Assembly (NCBI GenBank): GCA_903875225.1
Contig: CAIQVJ010000073.1
Location: 1 to 64,000, forward strand
Length of the DNA stretch: 64,000 bases
Source: an uncultured Pseudomonadota bacterium
GTDB lineage: Bacteria; Myxococcota_A; UBA796; SXON01
Direction of reading: 5' to 3'
Below, piece by piece: positions 45,851-55,300 of the stretch. A program made the position numbers and the translations under genes. Under the pieces are notes generated by a model, which saw only the letters and a list, made by a program, of their open reading frames with translations, was not told where the DNA came from and made no database searches. The stretch's first letter is position 1. The number at the start of each line of letters is the position of its first letter.

Positions 45851-47086
45851 ATGTCCCGGATTCTCTTCCTGCTCTCCCTCCCGGCCTTTCTCAGCGCCTG
45901 CAACCTTGGTGGCAAGGTGATCGGCGACGACACCAGCGGTGATGACACCTCCGGCGGAGGCGGGCACACGATCGTCGACATCCGCACCGGCGTCGTGCCC
46001 CTCGATCAGAGCGTCACCATCGAGCACGTCATCGTGACAAGTCCTCACACCCAGGGCGATGAAGGCTTCTTCGTGCAGGACGCTGGCGGCGGAGCGAACT
46101 CGGGCATCTACGTCTGGTCGGCCTCGGGCGTCGCGAACATCTTCGCCGAGCCCGGTGACGAGGTCACGATCGTCGGGACCCCGACCGACTTCTACGGCTG
46201 GACCGAGTTCCAGATCGACTCCGTGGTGATCACCGGCAGTGGCGCCATCCCCGCCCCCGTGGACGTCGGCGACGGCTCCGCGATCACCGACTGGAACCCC
46301 TACGAGAGCGTGCTGATCACGATCTCCGACCAGGATCTGGTCAGCGTGAACGAGTACGGCACGGGGCTCCTCTCCTCGGGTGTCTCGATCGACAACGGCT
46401 TCTACAACGAGGACATCTCCTGCGGCGCGACCTACCCGAGCATCACGGGCGTGTTGTTCTACTCGTACGAGGCCTACTCCATCAACCCACGTACGGCCGA
46501 CGATCTCACCGCCCCCGTGATGCCGGATCCCGTGGATGCCACCTGCGCGGACGCGCAGCTCGGCATCTGCGGCCCGGTCCGGATCACCAACGCGGTGGTG
46601 ACCAGCGAAGACTGGGATGACGACAACGGCGGCTACTTCTTCGTGCAGGACGAGGGTGGTGGCGAGGGCTCCGGCCTGCTCGTGTTCCTCGCGGACCTCT
46701 CCTACGACGTCGCGATCGGCGACACCGTGACGCTGGTTGGCTCCGTGAACGAGTTCTACGGTCTCACCGAACTGAAGGTGACCGACCTCGCGGACGCCCA
46801 GACCACGGGCACCAGCACGCCGGTCGTCACCGTGCTCAACGAGGCGCCCGCGGATTGGGAGCCGTGGGAGAGCTGCCTCGTCACGCTCACCGACGTGGAT
46901 GCCACGAGCGATGCGACCGACGAGACCTATGGGGAGTGCACGACCTCCTGGAACATCTCGGTAGACGACTTGTTCTACTCGTTCGACGCGGTCACCGGGA
47001 CCCACTGGGACGCGGTGACCGGGCCGGTCTACTACTCCTACGAGACCTGGAAGATCCTGCCGCGTTCCGCCTCGGACATGCAGTAG
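45851..47086 (+). CDS. Lipoprotein with two OB-fold-like repeats
   Basis: The 411-residue lipoprotein has a signal ending FLSAC and an Asp/Thr/Ser/Gly linker (GDDTSGDDTSGGGG). Two related halves follow. Each carries the same core: FFVQDAGGGANSGIYVW then DEVTIVGTPTDFYGWTEFQI, and FFVQDEGGGEGSGLLVF then DTVTLVGSVNEFYGLTELKV. This strand pattern matches the OB-fold modules of DUF5689 and of YhcR/ExeM-type extracellular nucleases, but no nuclease domain is attached. It probably binds nucleic acid or another polymer at the surface. A sigma-70-like promoter precedes it. Confidence 0.68.
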   Translation: MSRILFLLSLPAFLSACNLGGKVIGDDTSGDDTSGGGGHTIVDIRTGVVPLDQSVTIEHVIVTSPHTQGDEGFFVQDAGGGANSGIYVWSASGVANIFAEPGDEVTIVGTPTDFYGWTEFQIDSVVITGSGAIPAPVDVGDGSAITDWNPYESVLITISDQDLVSVNEYGTGLLSSGVSIDNGFYNEDISCGATYPSITGVLFYSYEAYSINPRTADDLTAPVMPDPVDATCADAQLGICGPVRITNAVVTSEDWDDDNGGYFFVQDEGGGEGSGLLVFLADLSYDVAIGDTVTLVGSVNEFYGLTELKVTDLADAQTTGTSTPVVTVLNEAPADWEPWESCLVTLTDVDATSDATDETYGECTTSWNISVDDLFYSFDAVTGTHWDAVTGPVYYSYETWKILPRSASDMQ

Positions 47087-47102
47087 CAGGGAGGGGCCAA
47101 CC

Positions 47103-48170
47103 ATGCGTGTAGACGGCATCCCGACTCGCACCTTGTGGTGGGAGAACGGGGTCATCCGGATGATCGACCAGCCGAAGCTCCCGCACCGGTTCGTGATCGT
47201 CGAGCTTCCGACGTGGCGTGAGACCGCGGTCGCCATCCGGGACATGACCGTCCGGGGGGCCGGCGCGATCGGCGCAACCGGCGCGCTGGGCGTCGCCCAG
47301 GCGGCTGTGGAGGCCCCGGAGCGGGAGTTCCACACGTTCGTCACCGCCGCCGCGAACACCCTGCGCAGCACCCGCCCCACGGCGCAGAACCTGTTTGCAG
47401 GGATCGACTACGTGCTGCGCGCGATCGAGGCCGAGGGCGACGACATCGCGCTCGCCCGCGAGGCCGCAGTCGCCGCAGGCAACGCGTTCTGTGACGACGA
47501 CGCCGAGAGCTGCCGGAGGATCGGGGAGCTCGGCGCTCCCATCGTGACGGCACGTCCAAGGGTCTCCACCCACTGCAACGCAGGCTGGCTCGCGTTCGTC
47601 GACTGGGGCAGCGCACTCTCCCCGATCTACGCGGCGGCCCGCGGCGGGGCGATGCCCTTCGTTTTCGTGGACGAGACGCGGCCCCGCCAGCAGGGCTCGC
47701 AGCTCACCGCCTGGGAGCTCGGCCAGGAAGGCATCGCCCACGCGATCATCGCCGACAACGCCACTGGCCACTACCTCAAGGCCGGCGACATCGACATGGT
47801 GATCGTCGGGAGTGACCGCATCGCCGCGAACGGCGACGTGGCCAACAAGATCGGGACCTACACCTCCGCGCTCGCCGCCCGGGCAGCGGGGGTGCCGTTC
47901 TACGTCGCCGCACCGACCACCACGATCGCCAGCCACACGCCCACGGGCGCCGACATCCCGATCGAGGAACGCAGCCCCGACGAGGTGCTGTACGTGTGGG
48001 GATGGTCCGACGACGGCCGCTTCATCCGCGTCCGCACGGCGCCCGCGAGCTCCACAGCGAAGAACCCTGCCTTCGACGTCACGCCTGCGGAGCTGGTGAC
48101 AGCCATCATCACCGAGCGGGGCATCGTGCCCGCGACGGTCGAGGGGATCCGGAGCGTCGCGCGGGGATAG
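47103..48170 (+). CDS. mtnA: S-methyl-5-thioribose-1-phosphate isomerase
   Basis: The 355-residue enzyme converts methylthioribose-1-phosphate to the ribulose form in methionine salvage. The active-site Cys158 (THCNAGWLA) and Asp238 (GSDRIAANGDVANKIGT) are spaced 80 residues apart, as in Bacillus MtnA (Cys160, Asp240). The N-terminal MTVRGAGAIGATGALG loop is typical. This separates it from the eIF2B and ribose-1,5-bisphosphate isomerase relatives. No other salvage gene is adjacent. It starts 17 nt after the OB-fold lipoprotein gene and may share its transcript. Confidence 0.93.
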   Translation: MRVDGIPTRTLWWENGVIRMIDQPKLPHRFVIVELPTWRETAVAIRDMTVRGAGAIGATGALGVAQAAVEAPEREFHTFVTAAANTLRSTRPTAQNLFAGIDYVLRAIEAEGDDIALAREAAVAAGNAFCDDDAESCRRIGELGAPIVTARPRVSTHCNAGWLAFVDWGSALSPIYAAARGGAMPFVFVDETRPRQQGSQLTAWELGQEGIAHAIIADNATGHYLKAGDIDMVIVGSDRIAANGDVANKIGTYTSALAARAAGVPFYVAAPTTTIASHTPTGADIPIEERSPDEVLYVWGWSDDGRFIRVRTAPASSTAKNPAFDVTPAELVTAIITERGIVPATVEGIRSVARG

Positions 48171-48203
48171 CCTTCGTTCCATCGAACGGAATCGAAGGAA
48201 CGA
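48171..48203 (+). promoter_or_regulatory. Overlapping dyads at the beta-helix gene start
   Basis: Two alternative stems lie between mtnA and the next ATG: CCTTCG with CGAAGG, and TCGTTCC with GGAACGA. The second includes the AAGGA-containing ribosome-binding region and the A of the start codon, so folding could mask translation initiation. Confidence 0.4.
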
Positions 48204-50857
48204 TGGTCACACTCGCGCTGCTCCTCGCCGCCTGCCACGCCCCGGACGGCCACCGGGCCGACGACTCGTCGCCCGGCATGCCCGCCTGCGTCGAAGGGGA
48301 GGTCGCCGACGGGGAGGTGTGCGTGCCGGCAGCGTGCGGGGTGGGCCCGTGGGGAGGCCTCGGCACCGATGACACCACCGTTTTCGTGGACGCGGCCGGG
48401 GGCGAAAGCGGCGACGGCTCGGAGCTTGCCCCGTTCCGCTCGATCCAGGCCGGTGTGGATCTCGCCGGCAGTCGCGGAGGCGGCACGGTCGCGGTGGCGG
48501 CCGGGGCCTACGTCGAGACCGTCTCGATGGGAGACGACCACAAGGACGTGGTCGTCGCTGGACGGTGCAGGGAGCTGGTGACCATCGACGGGAGCGGTGG
48601 CGACGACGTGCCGACCGTCGGGGTGATGGGGGACAGGAAACGACCCGCGGTCACGCTCCTGGGGCTCACCCTCACCGGTGGGACCTACGGTGGGCTCTGG
48701 GTCCAGCACGCGGTGGTGTCGATGTCGACCAGCGACCTCCGGGAGAACGCGGTCGCGGGACTGGTGGCCCCCGACGCAGAGATCACGCTCGACGACGTCG
48801 GCATCTACGACACACGACCGGACAGCCACGGCGACTACGGGCGCGGCATCGACATGGCGAGCGGGACGCGCCTCACCGCCACCGGCTGCACCCTCCAGCG
48901 CAACCTCGAATGGGGCGTGCTCGCGCAAGGCGTGGGAACGGCCGTCGAGCTGGTGGACACCTCCGTGCTCGACACCGGACCGAATGGCGACCGGGAGCTT
49001 GGTCGCGGGGTCGAGGTCGACGACGGGGCGGCTCTCCGGATGACCGGATGCACCCTCCAGCGCAACACCGACACGGGGGTCTCGGCGGCAGACGCGCGGA
49101 CGACCGTCGACCTCGTGGACACGACGGTCCTCGACACCTCGCCGACCCCCCGCGGCACATTTGGACGCGGCATCGAGGTGGAGAGCGGCGCAGCGCTCAC
49201 AGCCACGGGTTGCACGGTCCAGGGGAACACCAAGACCGGTGTCGTCGCCGCGGGGGAAGGCACGACCGTGAGCCTCACGGACACAGTGGTCCTCGACACC
49301 TCCGCGAGCCCCGACGGGACCGGGGGCCGCGGACTCGAGGTCCAGAGCGGGGCCGCGCTCGTGGCCACCGGGTGCACGCTGCAGCGGAACACCGGCATCG
49401 GGGTGATCGCAGGCGACGCCGGCACCACCGTGGACCTCGTGGACACCGTGGTCCTGGACACGGCTCCCGGTCCGAACGGCGACGGCGGGAGGGGGATCGA
49501 CGTGGGGTCGGGAGCCGCGCTGACGGCCACGCGTTGCACCGTCAGCGGAAACACGGAGATCGGCGTGCTCGGATCGGACGCCGGGACGACGCTCGACCTT
49601 CAGGACACCGACGTGCTGGACACCGTTCCGACCGCCGACGGAGGGCTCGGGATGGGGATCAGCGTTCGTGGTGGCGCCGCCCTCCATGCCGAGCGCTGCA
49701 CCGTGCAGGGGAACGCCGACGTAGGCGTGTACGGGTCGGGCGTCGACACGTGGGTCGATCTGATCGACACACGCGTGTCCGACACGCACCCGCACGCCGA
49801 TGGGACGTTCGGTCGCGGCCTGGACTTCCAGGACGGCGCCGGGCTCACCGCCACCCGGTGCACGCTCGATGGAAACAGCGACGTGGGGGTGTTCGGGTCC
49901 GACGCGGGCACCACGATGGACCTCGAGGACACCGTGATCCAGGACACCTCTCCCCGGCCGAGCGGCGCCGGGGGGCGAGGCATCGAGGTGGAGTCCGGCG
50001 CCGCCCTCACGGCGACGGGCTGCACCCTGGACGGGAACACCGAGATCGGAGTGCTCACCGAGGGGCCCGGGAGCGCGGTGGAGCTCGTGGACACCGCCAT
50101 CCTCGACACCCACAGGGGCCGGGTCGTAAGTCTCGCGCTCGGAGCCGCGGCCCAGCATGACGGCTACCTTCACGCCAGCGACTGCGAGATCACGGGGACC
50201 GAGGGGCCGGCGGTCTATGCCACGACCGGCGGAGGCGCGGTCCTCGAGCAGGTCGATCTCACCGCCAGCCACTTCGCTGCGGTCGTCGTCCTCGATGCAG
50301 ACGTGGACCTGAGCGCCACCACCATCACCGGCACGCTTCCCGACGAGGAGTGGGGCGGAGGCTTCGGCGTGTACGCCAACGACCACTTCGGCCCCGCGAC
50401 ACTCACCCTCGCGGACTCGACGATCGGGCCGCACGACTACGCAGCGGTATGGCTCGACGGGGACGGAACGTACGAGATCGAGCGCAACACCCTCGAGGGG
50501 AGCGCCGGGGTGGAGATCGGAGGCTGGGTGCTCCACGGGAATGCGCTCTTCGTCGAGAACGGGGTGACGGCCTGGGACGGGGCGACCGGCCTGCGTCTCG
50601 TGGACAACACCTTCCAGGGGGCGCCGGGGATCGCGGTGCTCCTCGACGGCTCGTCGGCCCTGCTCGACGGGAACAGCTGGGCGGACGACGGCTCGACGCT
50701 GCGGCAGCAGACCTGCGGCGACGCCGTCCCCTTGAACGACACCGCGCCGGATTGGGCCCCCGAGTGGAACGTCTGCCCGGCCGCCAACGTCATGACGGCC
50801 TACGATCTCGTGCTTACCACGCTGTACCTGCCCCAGGCCGAGTCACAGGAGTGGTAG
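48203..50857 (+). CDS. Right-handed beta-helix repeat lipoprotein
   Basis: The 884-residue lipoprotein has a signal ending LLLAAC, a Cys-containing N-terminal domain and a pectin-lyase-like entry (VFVDAAGGESGDGSELAPF). The core is eight 54-residue repeats (about residues 213-636) of the form GRG-I-E-V-x-SGAALTATGCTLQ-N, GVxAxDAGTTVDLVDT and VLDTSP. A degenerate copy precedes them and irregular coils follow to the C-terminus. Each repeat has one Cys at the same place. The fold is that of parallel beta-helix proteins, often polysaccharide-binding or -cleaving, but no catalytic Asp cluster is evident. It lies 32 nt after mtnA. Confidence 0.8.
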   Translation: MVTLALLLAACHAPDGHRADDSSPGMPACVEGEVADGEVCVPAACGVGPWGGLGTDDTTVFVDAAGGESGDGSELAPFRSIQAGVDLAGSRGGGTVAVAAGAYVETVSMGDDHKDVVVAGRCRELVTIDGSGGDDVPTVGVMGDRKRPAVTLLGLTLTGGTYGGLWVQHAVVSMSTSDLRENAVAGLVAPDAEITLDDVGIYDTRPDSHGDYGRGIDMASGTRLTATGCTLQRNLEWGVLAQGVGTAVELVDTSVLDTGPNGDRELGRGVEVDDGAALRMTGCTLQRNTDTGVSAADARTTVDLVDTTVLDTSPTPRGTFGRGIEVESGAALTATGCTVQGNTKTGVVAAGEGTTVSLTDTVVLDTSASPDGTGGRGLEVQSGAALVATGCTLQRNTGIGVIAGDAGTTVDLVDTVVLDTAPGPNGDGGRGIDVGSGAALTATRCTVSGNTEIGVLGSDAGTTLDLQDTDVLDTVPTADGGLGMGISVRGGAALHAERCTVQGNADVGVYGSGVDTWVDLIDTRVSDTHPHADGTFGRGLDFQDGAGLTATRCTLDGNSDVGVFGSDAGTTMDLEDTVIQDTSPRPSGAGGRGIEVESGAALTATGCTLDGNTEIGVLTEGPGSAVELVDTAILDTHRGRVVSLALGAAAQHDGYLHASDCEITGTEGPAVYATTGGGAVLEQVDLTASHFAAVVVLDADVDLSATTITGTLPDEEWGGGFGVYANDHFGPATLTLADSTIGPHDYAAVWLDGDGTYEIERNTLEGSAGVEIGGWVLHGNALFVENGVTAWDGATGLRLVDNTFQGAPGIAVLLDGSSALLDGNSWADDGSTLRQQTCGDAVPLNDTAPDWAPEWNVCPAANVMTAYDLVLTTLYLPQAESQEW
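48841..50115 (+). repeat. Eight in-frame copies of a 162-bp coding repeat
   Basis: Units start near 48841, 49003, 49168, 49330, 49492, 49654, 49816 and 49978, each about 162 bp with small length changes. They are diverged but clearly related in DNA and protein, and all keep the Cys codon. Copy number could vary by recombination. Confidence 0.85.
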
Positions 50858-50884
50858 GGCCCCCCATCCCCCCGGAGGCGCACC

Positions 50885-52348
50885 TTGCGTCCATCTCGCG
50901 CGGTCCTGATCCTGCTCGTCGGCTGCAAGCAGCCCGCCGACTCCGGCCCGACCGGGACCGACGACCCGCCCACCGTCTATGCACCTGGTGACTGCGCGCA
51001 GCCCGTCGCCGGTGCTGTCTGTGGGACGCTGTCGGTCCCCGAGCGCCATGGGAGCGGCGGCTCGACGATGATCACGCTCTCCGTGGCGGTCGTCCCGGCG
51101 ACCTCGGGCAACTCCGAGACGACCCCCTTGGTCCTGTTCAGTGGCGGGCCGGGGGCGGACATCTTCGATCTCGCGAGCATCTTCACCGACGCCGGGCCCT
51201 ACGCCGCGCTCAACGTGGATCACGACGTGGTGCTCCTGAGCGAGCGCGGGACCTTCGGCGCGACGCCGCTGCTCGACTGTCCCGAGCTCTCCGAGGTGGA
51301 CGCCGTGTTCGACGCGCCCCCCGAGCAGCGCTCCGGCGTGCGCTCGATCGCCTACGCGGAGTGCCGTGACCGACTGGTCACCGATGGCGTGGACCTCGCC
51401 GCATACACCAACACCCAGCGGGCAGCCGACGTCGCCCCTGTCCTGCAGGCCCTCGGCTACTCGCACTGGCATCTGTGGGGTGTCTCCGGCGGGGCCGCGC
51501 TCGTACAGACGCTCGTCCGTGACCACCCGGACGGGATCGCCAGCGCTATGGTGGACAGCGGCGGGTTCCCCGACGCCGACATGGGAGCCATCCCGGGGGT
51601 GCTCATCCCCAACGCGAGCCAGCGCTACCGGCGCATGTTCGACGAGTGCGCCTCGGACCGGGGATGTAGCGGGGCGTATCCAACCTTTGAGGCCGATTTC
51701 CTCGGGCTCATCGACAGCCTGGAGGCATCGCCGAGGAACGTGCAGGTGACGCACCCGATCACCGGCGAGACCCGCGACGTGCAGCTCGACGGCGATCTCC
51801 TGCTCCAGCTCTACACCAACAACATGGCGTCCGTGCAGTACTTCCCGCTGGTGACTGAACAGGCGCTCGCCGGGGACTACAGCGTGATCGACCCGCTCCT
51901 CCCGGACGGACTGGTGGAGGACACGGGCCCGGGCTTCGCCGACGCGCTGTACCGAAGCGTCTTCTGTTCGGCGATCGCATCCCGGGTGGACGTGGACACC
52001 ACCGGCGCCTTGCCGGAGGTCGTCAGCGCGCTGGAGCCGACGGTCACGGATCTGCTCACCGGCTGCGACGCCTGGGACGTACCCGACGACCCGCCGGGCG
52101 GCCCCGTGACCAGCGACACCATCCCCATCCTCATCCTGGAGGGCATGTACGACACGAACCGGCCTCCGGAATGGGGCGGCGACGTCGCCCCGAATTTCGA
52201 CACGGCATACCTGGCAGAATTCGGGGACCGCGGCCACGTGGTGCTCGGCGACTGCGCCGCGAGCATGATGCAGGCGTTCATGGCCGACCCCACCCGCTCC
52301 CCGGACACAAGCTGCGTGCCCGACCACGTGGACTGGCTGTTGCCGTAG
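50885..52348 (+). CDS. TAP-like (proline-iminopeptidase-related) alpha/beta-hydrolase lipoprotein
   Basis: The 487-residue lipoprotein begins at TTG (GGAGG lies 6 nt upstream) with a signal ending LILLVGC and an Asp/Thr linker. It is an alpha/beta-hydrolase with oxyanion loop FSGGPGADI, nucleophile elbow GVSGGAAL, Asp in EGMYDTNRP and His in DRGHVVLGD. The large lid and C-terminal region match the tripeptidyl-aminopeptidase group of actinobacteria and myxobacteria. It probably trims small peptides or esters outside the cytoplasm. It is convergent with the large synthase gene. Confidence 0.82.
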   Translation: MRPSRAVLILLVGCKQPADSGPTGTDDPPTVYAPGDCAQPVAGAVCGTLSVPERHGSGGSTMITLSVAVVPATSGNSETTPLVLFSGGPGADIFDLASIFTDAGPYAALNVDHDVVLLSERGTFGATPLLDCPELSEVDAVFDAPPEQRSGVRSIAYAECRDRLVTDGVDLAAYTNTQRAADVAPVLQALGYSHWHLWGVSGGAALVQTLVRDHPDGIASAMVDSGGFPDADMGAIPGVLIPNASQRYRRMFDECASDRGCSGAYPTFEADFLGLIDSLEASPRNVQVTHPITGETRDVQLDGDLLLQLYTNNMASVQYFPLVTEQALAGDYSVIDPLLPDGLVEDTGPGFADALYRSVFCSAIASRVDVDTTGALPEVVSALEPTVTDLLTGCDAWDVPDDPPGGPVTSDTIPILILEGMYDTNRPPEWGGDVAPNFDTAYLAEFGDRGHVVLGDCAASMMQAFMADPTRSPDTSCVPDHVDWLLP

Positions 52349-52376
52349 CCCCGGAGCCCGCGGCGGAGGAGGATCC

Positions 52377-55300
52377 CTACTTCGCCAGCGCCGCGCCCCG
52401 CGTTGCGAGCACCGGGTAGGTCCCGGCAGGCAGCGCGTGCGCCTCGACGCCCCTCAGCTCGGCGACCACGTGGCCGGCGGCGTCGAGCAGGGCGACGTCG
52501 GTGAGCGTGTTCTGTGGGCCTGTCTTCCGCGCCGAGAGCACGGCGGAGAAGAGCCCGCCCTTGGGAGGGCCGAACGTGCGGAAGCTGCCGATGCTCGTGG
52601 GCAGCGCGGCCTTCTTGGTCATCAACTGGGTCCACAGCACGACGAGCTGAAGGCCACCGTCCAACGCAGCCACGTCTGTCGACCAGCCGTCGCCCGGCCA
52701 GTTCTTGGTGTCCACGACGCCCGAGAGCTGCGCTTCCATGCCGCCCGACGACATCCCGCTGATCCCCTGGATCACGTGGAAATCCGGCCCGTGGAACAAC
52801 ATGCGCTCGTACACGTCCTTCATCGTGTGCGGAAACCGGTCGTGCGTCAGGCGGTCGGGCTTGCCGGGCATCGACGACACCGCCTGGACCGACACGTTCG
52901 CCCGGTAGTGCACCGCCTGCGGCGACCGCAGCTCCATCACCCAGCGATCCGCGCCGGACTCGACCGAGACGACCTCGAAGCGGTCGCCGCCGTTGTCGAA
53001 GTGCTCGAGCACGACGCCCTTGAGCACCTTCACGTCCTCCACCGAGACGGCCATGCCCGGCCGCAGCTCCTGGGCGCGCTGCACGAACCACTCGAGCGCC
53101 ATCACGACCGGCAGGACAGGTCGGGTGTCCACGGTGTGATCCCGCAGGAAGGCGTGCGTGCTCGATGCCACGCCACGGATGACCGTGCTCCGGCCCGGCG
53201 GCGGAGCCGAGAGCGGACCGGGGGCGCCACCGACCACGATCTCCACCGCATCGCTGGTGCCACTGAGCTCGGCCACGAACATGGCGGCGCCGCGCGCGAG
53301 CGGGATGCACGGGATGCCCAGGCTCTCGAACTGCTTCTTGAGCGCGGGCGTGACCATCCCGCCCTCCCAGGGACCCCAGCCGATCGACTTGACGACGACG
53401 CCCGGACGGGCGCGCTTCTCGGCTGCTGCGAGCTTGTTGAGGGCCTCGTTGGCGAGCGCGTAGTCGCACTGCCCGATGTTCCCGGCCCGCGCTGCGACCG
53501 AACTGAAGAAGCAGATCACCTTGAGGGCGTCCCGGGCGGTCGCATCCAGGAGCACCCGCACGCCCTCGATCTTGGTGTCGTACACCGCGTCGAACTGGGC
53601 CGCGGACTTCTCCAGCAGCCGCTTGTCCGCGATCACGCCGGCCCCGTGCACCAATCCGGTGATGGCGCCCAACTCGCGGCGGACATCTTCGAGAGCGCGA
53701 GAGAGCGCCGCCCCGTCCAGCACGTCCACGGCGAGGTAGCGAACGGTCGAACCGGCCGCCTCCATGCGCGCGATGTTCGATCTCGCCTCCCGGGCCGCGA
53801 GGATCTGCGCCGCGCGTTTCCCGGCCGCGGCAGGAGTGAGGGTCCGATCGAGCCCGAACAGCGCCCGCTTGAGGCCAGGCTCGTCGGCCGCAGCCTGGAC
53901 CTCTGGCGCCTCCGAGCCGTCAATCCGCGAGCGCCCGAGGAGCACGAGTCGACACCGCGTGCGCTGTGCGAGCGCCACCACGCAGGCCGCTGTGACGCCC
54001 CGCGCGCCACCGGACACCACGACCACATCGGCCGGTCCGAGGGGCAAGGCAACGTCTGCTGCCGGCTCCGGAGCCAGCCAGGAGCCCGTGGTCACGCGGC
54101 CCTGTGCCGAGACGCCCGCCTCCACCGGGCCGGATTGCAGGAGCTCCTGCACGATCCAGGATGCCTGCAGCTCCGCCGACGCGGGCGCGAGATCGACGTG
54201 CCGCACGAACGCTGCGGGATGCTCCAACGCTACCGTCTTGGTCAGGCCCGCGAGCCCGCCGAGCAGCGCGGCCCCACGCGCCGAGCCCTCGAGGCCAAAA
54301 TCTCCGCCCAGGCAGGTGACCGTGACGAACCCGCCAACGGCATCGAGCTTCGCGGCCCGAGCCGCCTGGAATGCAGCCCGGCTCACCCTCGCGGCGGTGC
54401 TGAAGTCCGGGGTCTCCGAGGGCACCGCATCGAGCGCGCCCAGATACACCACCAGCCTCGACCCATCGGGCTCGCCCACCAGCGCGTCCACGCCGGCATC
54501 CTTCAGCTTCGCGGCCACGCGGGTCCCGACGTCGCCGCCGCCGACCACCACGACCGGCCCGGGCTTGAGCGCACTCCCGGCGGGCCGGGCGACCAGCTGC
54601 AACTCATACCGCCCGATCGGATCGAGCGTGACCGGCGCCGCGCTCGCAGCCTCCTGCACGCCCGCGCCGCTGCCGACCTCACCCAGAGCCGCCACGACCT
54701 GGGCGAGCGTCTTGAGGCTGCCCATCGTCTCGGCGTCAACCTCGGGGAGCCCAGGTTCACGTTCCCGCATGGCGGACAGGATCTCGACGCGCTTGATGCT
54801 GTCCACGCCGAGGTCAGCCTCCAGATCCATGCCGAGGTTCAGCATCTCGGCCGGGTACCCGGTCTTCTCGGCCACCACCTGGAGCAGCAGGGCGGTCAGG
54901 TCCGTACCGCGCGTGATCGGGGCTGGTGCCGCCGCCACGGGCGCTACCGGAGCCACCACGCCCATCGACCCGGTCTCTGCCTGCAACGAGGCAACGACCT
55001 GACCAAGGGTCTTGAGCGCACCCATGGTCTCCGCATCGACCTCCGGCAGAGAGGGCTCCCGCTCGCGCATGGCGGACAGGATCTCGACCCGCTTGATGCT
55101 GTCCACGCCGAGGTCGGCCTCCAGATCCATCCCCAGGTTCAGCATCTCGGCAGGGTACCCGGTCTTTTCAGCCACCACCGCCAGCAGGAGCGCGGTGAGG
55201 TCCACGCCCGGAGTGACCCGGGGCGCGGACGCGGGCTGTGCGGACGGGGCCGTGTGGACGTTCGATCCTCCGCCGGTGGCTGCCCCGAGCGCCCCGACCA

